This document shows positions 1 to 5,274 of a stretch of 8,949 nucleotides of DNA, piece by piece (the stretch's first letter is position 1; each line of letters starts with the position of its first letter). The position numbers and the translations under genes are program-made. The notes under the pieces were generated by a model. That model was not told where the DNA came from. It worked only from the letters and a program-made list of their open reading frames with translations, and searched no databases. This DNA is from CAZMVY01 sp964617875 (GTDB taxonomy: Bacteria > Planctomycetota > Phycisphaerae > UBA1845 > PWPN01): positions 1-8,949 of the forward strand of contig CAZUAI010000134.1 in the NCBI GenBank assembly GCA_964617875.1. The letters run 5' to 3'.

Positions 1-56
1 TCCCTCAATCAACCGTTTCCTACCCCGTCATCACTATGAAATGGCCAAACTCCAGG

Positions 57-79
57 CCCTCTCCCTGGGAGGGAGAGGG
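57..79. repeat. Perfect 10-bp hairpin repeat, copy 1
   Basis: A pyrimidine-rich arm at 57-66 (ccctctccct) is perfectly complementary to 70-79 (agggagaggg), with a GGG loop. The 25-base block 57-81 recurs exactly at 214-238. This is a dispersed intergenic palindrome of the CCCTCTCCC/GGGAGAGGG kind that I have seen in many GC-rich genomes. Its function is unknown. Confidence 0.8.
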
Positions 80-91
80 GGCCGACAAGCT

Positions 92-129
92 GGTGGGCGA
101 ACCCGCGGAGTACCGCGGAACCGCCCACC
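92..129. repeat. GGTGGGCG/CGCCCACC hairpin repeat
   Basis: Arms ggtgggcg (92-99) and cgcccacc (122-129) pair perfectly. After a 3x3 internal loop, a second stem of ccgcgg (103-108) with ccgcgg (113-118) closes a 4-base loop. It is unrelated in sequence to the flanking hairpins and belongs to a separate repeat type inserted between copies of the pyrimidine/purine palindrome. Confidence 0.65.
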
Positions 130-165
130 CTACCTCTCCTGAGACAGGGAGGGGATGGGGAGGGT
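127..165. repeat. Degenerate pyrimidine/purine hairpin repeat
   Basis: An imperfect palindrome with outer arms accct (127-131) and agggt (161-165) and an inner cctctcct (133-140) facing a purine run from 146. It resembles the perfect hairpins at 57-79 and 214-236 but carries mismatches, so it is best read as a decayed copy. It overlaps the right end of the preceding repeat by 3 bases. Confidence 0.5.
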
Positions 166-199
166 CGATCCGCTTTGCCCGTCAGCGACTGAAATCGGT

Positions 200-238
200 C
201 ACCCTCACCCCGTCCCTCTCCCTGGGAGGGAGAGGGGG
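200..238. repeat. Perfect 10-bp hairpin repeat, copy 2
   Basis: The stem 214-223 with 227-236 and loop 224-226 is identical to copy 1. It is preceded by the 12-mer caccctcacccc (200-211), which recurs at 244-255 before the next hairpin, so a lead-in plus palindrome appears to be the repeat unit, with a 44-base offset between adjacent units. Confidence 0.8.
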
Positions 239-241
239 TTG

Positions 242-290
242 GACACCCTCACCCCGGCTCTTTCCCTTGAAGGGAGAGGGGTTGGGTGTC
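242..290. repeat. Hairpin repeat with outer 7-bp inverted repeat, copy 3
   Basis: Outer arms gacaccc (242-248) and gggtgtc (284-290) are perfectly complementary. Inside, ctctttccct (259-268) faces agggagaggg (271-280) with two G-T pairings. It shares the caccctcacccc lead-in with copy 2 and is the fullest unit in the cluster. Confidence 0.7.
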
Positions 291-344
291 GGGGGTCACG
301 GTGCGGCAAGCCGGTCGTCGAATACGCTGTGCATCCGCGGCGTT

Positions 345-351
345 GTACAAT
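345..351 (+). promoter_or_regulatory. Candidate -10 box before the decarboxylase-like gene
   Basis: GTACAAT contains TACAAT, a 5/6 match to the TATAAT consensus, about 80 bases before the ATG at 431. No convincing -35 hexamer is visible at 16-18 bases upstream. The same heptamer occurs at 1480-1486 before the next gene, which slightly raises its credibility. Confidence 0.3.
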
Positions 352-419
352 GCCCCGGCGCGGTCCGGATGGGGCATCGGACGGGGCGGGCCTGGAGATG
401 CCGTCCCGAGGGACCGCGC

Positions 420-424
420 GGGAG
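420..424 (+). promoter_or_regulatory. Ribosome binding site fixing the decarboxylase-like start
   Basis: GGAGG lies 6 bases before the ATG at 431. It decides the start of this gene against the open extension that reaches back to 155 through repeats. Confidence 0.75.
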
Positions 425-430
425 GATGAC

Positions 431-1234
431 ATGCTCAAGGGCTATACGCCGCCGCGGACGCCGAATGGAATGTCGAGCCTGGTGCCGGCGCCGCCGTGGC
501 ATTTCGTGGGCAACTGTCTGGCCGTCGAGTACGAGGCCGACGGCGAGGCGGTGCGGTCGTTCCTGCCGATGGGGCTGGAGTTTCATTCCGCGCAGTGTGC
601 CGTCTACTTCGTTGAATGGCAGTACGCGAGCGAGGCCGGGGACGAGTACCTCGACCCGGCCCGCAGCCAGTACCACGAGACCATCTTCCTGCTCTCGGCC
701 GCGTTCGAGGGGACGGCCTGCGCGTATTGCCCCTTCATCTGGGTCGATCAGGACGTGTCGCTGGTACGCGGCCTGATCCAGGGGTGGCCCAAGCAGATCG
801 GATCCACACGGGTCACCCGGACGCACGACCTGCCGTCGAAGGCGACGCCGGTCCTGGGGCCGGGCGGCCGGTTCGGGGCCACGCTGGCGGCCAGGGACCG
901 GCGGCTCGTCGAGGCGGTCGTCACGCTCCGCGAGCCGACGACGCAACTGCCCGCCCCGGGCTTCGCCAGGGCGGTCAACGTCCGCTACTTCCCGGAACTG
1001 GCCGCGGGCCGGCACGATCGGCCGGCCGTCCACGAGCTGGTGCAGCTCAAGTCGCGTGATGTGCAGGTCTCGCCGATCTGGCGAGGCGACGCGGTCCTGA
1101 CGGTGTTCGACCATCCGCACCTGGAGCTGCCGTCGCTGCGTCCGCGGAGAACGCTGGCCGGGTATCGCTTTTCGTGCGCGATCACGATCGACGACCTGGT
1201 TACGCTTCGCGATCTGAACGAGGGCAAGAGCTGA
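431..1234 (+). CDS. Acetoacetate decarboxylase family protein
   Basis: The 267-residue product has the length and layout of the acetoacetate decarboxylase (ADC) superfamily, whose founding member decarboxylates acetoacetate through a Schiff base on an active-site lysine. The motif GWPKQIG (residues 118-124) matches the family's YPKKLG active-site peptide and places the Schiff-base lysine at K121. The preceding YHE (81-83) corresponds to the conserved glutamate strand, and PFIWVDQD (101-108) to the PYVYVDND-type stretch. The second lysine of the classical pair, which lowers the pKa of the first, is glutamine here (Q122), so true acetoacetate decarboxylation is uncertain; relatives include other decarboxylases, aldolases and dehydratases. 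No signal peptide or membrane segment is seen. The ATG at 431 is chosen because GGAGG sits at 420-424; the frame is open further upstream but only through repeats. The gene appears monocistronic, with 355 non-coding bases after it. Confidence 0.85.
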   Translation: MLKGYTPPRTPNGMSSLVPAPPWHFVGNCLAVEYEADGEAVRSFLPMGLEFHSAQCAVYFVEWQYASEAGDEYLDPARSQYHETIFLLSAAFEGTACAYCPFIWVDQDVSLVRGLIQGWPKQIGSTRVTRTHDLPSKATPVLGPGGRFGATLAARDRRLVEAVVTLREPTTQLPAPGFARAVNVRYFPELAAGRHDRPAVHELVQLKSRDVQVSPIWRGDAVLTVFDHPHLELPSLRPRRTLAGYRFSCAITIDDLVTLRDLNEGKS

Positions 1235-1370
1235 CGGCGGCGGCGTCTCGCAGCGGCATTCACGAGCGCCGACCAATTCGGGAGGACCGGGAGCCTTGCT
1301 TGCGCCTCATTGGTATCGCCGGGAGCGCTCGCGGGTTGCGCGGATTCCGACCGGGTGCCGCGGGATGGCC

Positions 1371-1392
1371 GCAGGCTGGGAGCCTGCACCCC
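1371..1392. repeat. Half copy of the GCAGGCT/AGCCTGC palindromic repeat
   Basis: The stem gcaggct (1371-1377) with agcctgc (1381-1387) closes a 3-base GGG loop and is followed by acccca. Read on the minus strand it matches the left half of the paired element at 6397-6452, including the flanking ggtgcaggct and agcctgcgg. It is a single-hairpin version of the same dispersed intergenic family. Confidence 0.7.
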
Positions 1393-1479
1393 AATGGGTT
1401 GAGGGCGGAGGCTTCGCGGAGGGCCCGACGAACTCTTACTGACGTTTCGGGCACGAGATGGGCGCAGCGGCCGGCGACA

Positions 1480-1486
1480 GTACAAT
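1480..1486 (+). promoter_or_regulatory. Candidate -10 box before the HAD/DHS-like operon
   Basis: GTACAAT is identical to the heptamer at 345-351. It would give a leader of roughly 97 bases to the ATG at 1590. No good -35 hexamer is present at the expected distance, so the call rests on the -10 match and the recurrence alone. Confidence 0.3.
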
Positions 1487-1589
1487 ACGCGGTCCGTCGC
1501 CCGGCGGCGGGAAGCGGGCGTTGCGCGCGGGGCCTCGCGGGGAGGATCGGCGGGTTTCGCCGGCCGTCGGGCCGGGGTAGCGAGGATTG

Positions 1590-2489
1590 ATGTCGGATTA
1601 CGTGGAGAAAGACTACCGGCGCGTCGTGCAGGCCGTGGGGCCGACGCGGTTCCTGCCTGGCACGAGTATCGAGATCGTACATGAGGTCCGCCGTGAGTGC
1701 CCGCCGGAACACGTGCTGTTCGACTTCGACGGCACGCTCAGCCTGATCCGCGAGGGCTGGCCGGAGGTCATGGTGCCCATGATGGTCGAGGTGCTCCAGC
1801 AGACGGGCACCCGGGAGTCGCCGCAGGACCTCTACCGGCTGGCGTACAACTTCGTGATGGAACTCAACGGCAAGCAGACGATCTACCAGATGATCCGGCT
1901 GGCCGAGGAGGTGGCGAAGCGCGGCGGAACGCCCCGCGAGCCGGCCGAGTACAAGGAGATCTACCACAACCGGCTGATGGAACGGATCCGTTCGCGGCGC
2001 GATGCGCTGCAGAGCGGTCGGGCGAAGCCGGAAGACATGCTCGTGCCGGGGGCGTTCGAGCTGCTGCGGGCGTTGCGCGACCGGGGCGTCCGCCTGTACC
2101 TGGCGAGCGGGACCGACGAGAACTACGTCCGGGAAGAGGTCGCGATGCTGCAGCTCGATCCGTATTTCGGCGAGCACGTGTACGGCGCGATCGCCGACTA
2201 CAAGTCCTTCTCGAAGGCGAAGGTGATCGAGCGGATCCTGGAGAAGAACCGCGTGGAGGGCGACCTGCTGCTGGGGTTCGGCGACGGGTACGTGGAGATC
2301 CAGAACATCAAGGCCGTGGGGGGGACGGCGGTGGCCGTCGCCAGCGACGAGGCGAACCGCAGCGGCAAGCCGGATGCGTGGAAGCGCGACCGGCTGATTG
2401 GCGTCGGCGCGGACGTGGTCATTCCCGACTTCCGCGAGTGCGAGCCGCTGCTGGCGTACCTGTGGGGCGACGGTCGCACGACCGCGTGA
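1590..2489 (+). CDS. HAD-superfamily hydrolase (phosphatase-like)
   Basis: The 299-residue cytosolic protein carries all four haloacid dehalogenase motifs. Motif I is FDFDGTLS with nucleophile D45 and acid/base D47. Motif II is LASGT with S173. A motif III lysine is at K209 or K211 in FSKAK, and motif IV is GFGDGYVE with D232 and E236 binding Mg2+. The roughly 110-residue, mostly helical insert between motifs I and II is a C1-type cap, as in phosphoglycolate phosphatase and beta-phosphoglucomutase. Phosphatase activity on a small phosphorylated metabolite is the likely role, but the substrate cannot be read. About 35 residues precede the fold core, a longer N-terminus than usual. An in-frame stop at 1578-1580 limits the start to TTG 1587 or ATG 1590; ATG is preferred although the only Shine-Dalgarno-like bases (1582-1586) are very close. 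It is the first gene of an operon with the DHS-like gene 10 bases downstream. Confidence 0.9.
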   Translation: MSDYVEKDYRRVVQAVGPTRFLPGTSIEIVHEVRRECPPEHVLFDFDGTLSLIREGWPEVMVPMMVEVLQQTGTRESPQDLYRLAYNFVMELNGKQTIYQMIRLAEEVAKRGGTPREPAEYKEIYHNRLMERIRSRRDALQSGRAKPEDMLVPGAFELLRALRDRGVRLYLASGTDENYVREEVAMLQLDPYFGEHVYGAIADYKSFSKAKVIERILEKNRVEGDLLLGFGDGYVEIQNIKAVGGTAVAVASDEANRSGKPDAWKRDRLIGVGADVVIPDFRECEPLLAYLWGDGRTTA

Positions 2490-2496
2490 GGAGGTG
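2490..2496 (+). promoter_or_regulatory. Ribosome binding site of the DHS-like gene
   Basis: GGAGGTG directly follows the TGA of the HAD gene (2487-2489); the GGAGG core ends 5 bases before the ATG at 2500. It settles that start against in-frame upstream codons inside the HAD gene and implies translation of both cistrons from one message. Confidence 0.8.
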
Positions 2497-2499
2497 AAC

Positions 2500-3612
2500 A
2501 TGCCGTACGCGAAGCTCGATCGATCGGCGGTGCAGATGGAGCCGCTGTCGGCGCGGGCGAACAAAAAGCAGATCGAGCGGGACCACGTCCCGCCGGACCG
2601 TGCTCCGAATCCGCTGCCGCCGGAGGCCCGCGACACGATCGCCGAGGCCGCCGAGCGGATCCGCACGGCCCGCCGCAACGACCGGCCGGTGATGCTCACG
2701 TTCGGCGCGCACGCGATCAAGAACGGCCTCGCGCCGGTGTTCATCCGGCTGATCGAGGACGGCTGGGCGACGCACCTGGCGACGAACGGGGCGGGGATCA
2801 TCCACGACTGGGAATTCGCCTTTCAGGGCCGGAGTTGCGAGGACGTCCAGAAGATGGTCCGCGAGGGCCGGTTCGGGAACTGGGAGGAGACGGGCTTCTA
2901 CATCAACCTGGCGCTGAACGTCGGGGCGTACGAGGGCCGCGGCTACGGCGAGTCGGTCGGGGCGATGATCCAGAACGAGGCCCTCACGATCCCGTCGGAG
3001 GCGGAGTTGGAGTCCGCCGTCGCCGCGAACCTGCGGAGCGACCCGGAAACATCGGCGGCGGCGGCCGACCTGCTGTCCGTCGTGCGGCGTTTCGGGCTGA
3101 AACCCGGGCCGATGCCCATTGGCCACCCGTTCAAGAGGTACAGCGCCCAGGCGCAGGCCTTCCGCCTGAAGGTGCCGTTCACCGGCCATCCGATGATCGG
3201 CCACGACATCATCTACAACCACCCGATGAACCACGGGGCGTGCCTCGGGCGGGCGGCGCTGCGCGACTTCCTCACCTATGCCGAGAGCGTCAGCCGGATC
3301 GAGGGCGGCGTCTACATCTCGATCGGCTCGGCGGTGATGAGCCCGATGATCTTCGAGAAGAGCCTGTCGATGGCCCAGAACCTCGCCATCCGGCAGGGCC
3401 GCCACATCGACGGCCACTATATCCTCGTGACGGACCTCGCCCAGAGCCGCTGGGACTGGTCGCGCGGCGAGCCGCCGGAGACCGACCCGGCGTACTACCT
3501 CCGCTACAACAAGACGTTTGCCCGGATGGGCGGCACGATGCGCTACCTGTCGGCGGACAACCGGGACTTCCTGCTGACGTTGTCGCAGACGCTGACGGGC
3601 GCGGCGCGCTGA
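2500..3612 (+). CDS. Deoxyhypusine-synthase-like protein of unknown function
   Basis: The 370-residue protein has no membrane segment or signal peptide. By eye it resembles deoxyhypusine synthase (DHS), an NAD-dependent enzyme that moves an aminobutyl group from spermidine to a lysine. THLATNGAGIIHDWE (91-105) fits the DHS strand ending in TTAGGVEEDLIK. PFTGHPMIGHDI (226-237) fits the CPALTDGSIGDM region, and GGVYISIGSAVMSP (269-282) fits the ILGGGVPKN glycine loop. The C-terminus from GEPPETDPAYYL through NKTF to LLTLSQTL lines up with GARPDEAVSWGKI...LLVAETF, and K338 falls where DHS has its catalytic lysine. Bacteria lack eIF5A, so the natural substrate is probably not that protein; bacterial DHS relatives can act on small amines (homospermidine synthase), but here the substrate is unknown. 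It is the second gene of an operon with a HAD phosphatase and ends 13 bases from a convergent isomerase gene. Confidence 0.82.
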   Translation: MPYAKLDRSAVQMEPLSARANKKQIERDHVPPDRAPNPLPPEARDTIAEAAERIRTARRNDRPVMLTFGAHAIKNGLAPVFIRLIEDGWATHLATNGAGIIHDWEFAFQGRSCEDVQKMVREGRFGNWEETGFYINLALNVGAYEGRGYGESVGAMIQNEALTIPSEAELESAVAANLRSDPETSAAAADLLSVVRRFGLKPGPMPIGHPFKRYSAQAQAFRLKVPFTGHPMIGHDIIYNHPMNHGACLGRAALRDFLTYAESVSRIEGGVYISIGSAVMSPMIFEKSLSMAQNLAIRQGRHIDGHYILVTDLAQSRWDWSRGEPPETDPAYYLRYNKTFARMGGTMRYLSADNRDFLLTLSQTLTGAAR

Positions 3613-3625
3613 ACACGGCGAATGC

Positions 3626-5050
3626 CTACAGCCGCGTCACCCGGAACCCGAGGTACTTCGTCATCGCCTCCCGGACCGGCTCGGCCACGTTCCCCGGCGT
3701 CACGCTCACGTGGTGCCGGTGGCCCGCGCAGCCGATCTGCTGGAGCACGCTTTGCAGCCCGTCGATCCGCGCGACGCCGGCGCAGCCGAAGAACTCCGGC
3801 GGGATCGGGTCGTCGGTGAATCGTCCCTGGCCCAAGTAGCACTCGACGGCGCCGTCCCGCGTGAGGAGGCTGCCGAACGTGAACGGCGTCGGACCGATCC
3901 GGCCGACGTTGCAGCCGTAGGAGCGGCCCTTGCCGATCGCCCCGTGCGTCATCACGTGATCGACGACCGTGCCGCGGGCGGCCATCATGGCGGCCGGGAC
4001 GGGGCCGCAGTGGAACAGGATGCACTTGTCCGGCTCGTCGCCGTAGTTGTTGTTCCAGTCGAGGCACGCGGCGACGTCGCCCGACGCGCGGCCGAGGGCG
4101 TGCATGACGATCGCGTTGCCGACGTCCACCTCGCACGCGGCTGCGAAGCCGCGGTCGTTCAGCTCGCTCAGAATCACGCACGGCGAGATGCCCGTCTGCT
4201 GCTGGATCTCGAGCCAGCAGCGGAACGCGATGGCGTCGAGCCCGAACTCGCCGATCACCTGGTCGAGGACGACACCCAGGGCGACGAGCTTTTCGAAGGC
4301 CGCCTCGGGCACCTGGTCCCACGCGGCGTAGCGGCGCAGTCGCTCCGACCTGGCGAGGAACTCCGCGCTGTCGGTCTTCACGTTGCCCATGCGGCCGATG
4401 ATGTGCGAGAGGTCGAGCGATTCGACGGTGATCCCGTGTTTCTGCAGGGCCAGTTCGTCGATCCGCACGGTCTTGAACGCCGTCGTGCGGGCGCCGATCG
4501 CCCCGACGCTCATGTTCCGCACCGCGTTGACGACGCGGCACACCCGGTCGAAGTAGTCGATGTTTGCCGCGAAGGCCGCGCTGCGCGGGTGGACCACGTG
4601 CGGCTGGAGCGCCGTGAACGGCAGGCCGTACTGGCAGAACACGTCCATGACGGAGAACTTGCCGCAGAAGGCGTCGCGCCGGTCGGCCGGACCCATCCGG
4701 TCCAGCTCGTCGGGGTACGCGTGGACGAGGATCGGCACGCCCGCCTCCCGCAGGGCGGTGACCGCGCCGGTCTCGTCGCCGAAGTTCGGCAGGCAGAGGA
4801 TGACGCCCCCGTACTTGCCCCGGTTGGCCCGCAGGAAGGCGGCGTAGACCTCACCTTCCTCGGCCGTTTCGACGGCCCCGTGCCGCGTGGCGTCCTCCGG
4901 CGGAGCGAGCACCTCATGCCCGAGCCCGCGCAGAACCTCGGTCATCTCCCGGCGTGCCGCGATCAGCAGCGACGCGGGGAAGAACCCGCGATTGCCGATG
5001 AACAGGGCAAACGAAGTCTTGCCCGCGTGCGTCGTCCGGTCCGCCGCCAT
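3626..5050 (-). CDS. L-fucose/L-arabinose isomerase-like sugar isomerase
   Basis: The 474-residue cytosolic protein matches the FucI-like isomerase family, which interconverts aldoses and ketoses using a divalent metal. The N-terminal half is a Rossmann-like domain (GGVILCLPNFGDETGAV at 81-97, where a substrate-edge loop is expected). The C-terminal half carries AFRCWLEIQ (275-283), SELNDRG (295-301), ACEVDVGNAI (305-314) and CLDWNNN (329-335). E307 and D331 are separated by 24 residues, the same spacing as I recall for metal ligands E337 and D361 of E. coli FucI; a C-terminal His (H446 or H447) would be the third ligand. The protein is clearly shorter than FucI (about 590 residues), so it belongs to the shorter family of uncharacterised members and its sugar is unknown. 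ATG 5050 is chosen because GAGGTG (minus strand, 5055-5060) lies 4 bases upstream; GTG 5071 is the alternative. It is convergent with the DHS-like gene and divergent from the glycosyltransferase gene. Confidence 0.85.
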   Translation of the reverse strand: MAADRTTHAGKTSFALFIGNRGFFPASLLIAARREMTEVLRGLGHEVLAPPEDATRHGAVETAEEGEVYAAFLRANRGKYGGVILCLPNFGDETGAVTALREAGVPILVHAYPDELDRMGPADRRDAFCGKFSVMDVFCQYGLPFTALQPHVVHPRSAAFAANIDYFDRVCRVVNAVRNMSVGAIGARTTAFKTVRIDELALQKHGITVESLDLSHIIGRMGNVKTDSAEFLARSERLRRYAAWDQVPEAAFEKLVALGVVLDQVIGEFGLDAIAFRCWLEIQQQTGISPCVILSELNDRGFAAACEVDVGNAIVMHALGRASGDVAACLDWNNNYGDEPDKCILFHCGPVPAAMMAARGTVVDHVMTHGAIGKGRSYGCNVGRIGPTPFTFGSLLTRDGAVECYLGQGRFTDDPIPPEFFGCAGVARIDGLQSVLQQIGCAGHRHHVSVTPGNVAEPVREAMTKYLGFRVTRL

Positions 5051-5054
5051 CAAG

Positions 5055-5060
5055 CACCTC
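5055..5060 (-). promoter_or_regulatory. Ribosome binding site of the isomerase gene
   Basis: On the minus strand GAGGTG precedes the ATG at 5050 by 4 bases. It favours this start over the in-frame GTG at 5071. Confidence 0.65.
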
Positions 5061-5085
5061 GCAATCCGCACCCCTCGCGTACTCC

Positions 5086-5115
5086 CGTATACCCCACGCC
5101 GCCATATTCTGGCAA
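5086..5115 (-). promoter_or_regulatory. Candidate promoter for the isomerase gene
   Basis: Reading the minus strand, TTGCCA (5110-5115, 5/6 of TTGACA) is followed after 18 bases by TATACG (5086-5091, 4/6 of TATAAT). Transcription would begin near 5079, giving a leader of about 29 bases that includes the GAGGTG ribosome site. The match is reasonable for a GC-rich genome but unproven. Confidence 0.35.
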
Positions 5116-5139
5116 GGAACGCCCGTGCGGGCGAACGGC

Positions 5140-5226
5140 GTCAGGAACCCTCGGCGGCGAAGGCGGCGTGCAAACGGCCTCCCCGGACTGACGAAGCTTG
5201 CCTCGGCAGGAGATGGGGTTCCTGAC
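5140..5226. repeat. 11-bp perfect inverted repeat in the divergent intergenic region
   Basis: gtcaggaaccc at 5140-5150 is perfectly complementary to gggttcctgac at 5216-5226, 65 bases apart. It lies between the divergent isomerase and glycosyltransferase genes. It may be a pair of operator half-sites, the ends of a small decayed mobile or interspersed element of 87 bases, or the stem of an RNA structure. The sequence does not decide among these. Confidence 0.6.
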
Positions 5227-5240
5227 ACCGCATGCGCGAC

Positions 5241-5268
5241 TTGCCCGTGTCTCCGCTTTGCCGACAAT
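5241..5268 (+). promoter_or_regulatory. Weak candidate promoter before the glycosyltransferase
   Basis: TTGCCC (5241-5246) and GACAAT (5263-5268) are separated by 16 bases, each a 4/6 match to consensus. The predicted transcription start would coincide with the GTG at 5275, which also lacks a Shine-Dalgarno sequence, so a leaderless message is possible. Confidence 0.2.
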
Positions 5269-5274
5269 GGCGGC

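Larger units (their letters stand above)
1..430. other. Non-coding region: repeat mosaic and leader of the decarboxylase-like gene
   Basis: No gene is supported here. About 50-297 is a patchwork of hairpin-forming repeats (listed separately), and 298-430 is the upstream region of the next gene with a possible -10 box. Open frames that cross this stretch translate into the low-complexity Pro/Gly/Arg/Ser peptides that such repeats always give, so the decarboxylase frame, although open from 155, should not be extended into it. Confidence 0.8.
1235..1589. other. 355-base non-coding interval with one half-palindrome repeat
   Basis: No open frame here has a family resemblance or a ribosome binding site. 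It contains a half copy of the palindromic repeat seen in full at 6397-6452, and a GTACAAT candidate -10 box. There is no strong intrinsic terminator for the upstream gene. A frame stop at 1578-1580 bounds the downstream HAD gene. Confidence 0.7.

Noticed and set aside
50..297. Possible CRISPR array
   Set aside because: The units are irregularly spaced, differ in length, are of more than one sequence type and have no uniform unique spacers or cas genes nearby.
155..430. N-terminal extension of the decarboxylase-like protein by 92 residues
   Set aside because: The extension is translated hairpin repeats, and a good ribosome site places the start at 431.
36..776. 246-residue plus-strand open frame at the window start
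   Set aside because: It starts in the repeats and overlaps the decarboxylase-like gene in another frame, giving low-complexity Arg/Ser/Pro sequence.
1423..1452. Possible terminator stem gcccga/tcgggc after the decarboxylase-like gene
   Set aside because: It has only six pairs with an 18-base loop, no T-tract, and lies nearly 190 bases past the stop codon.
1260..2801. 513-residue minus-strand open frame
   Set aside because: It is antisense to the HAD and DHS-like genes and has no motif or ribosome site.
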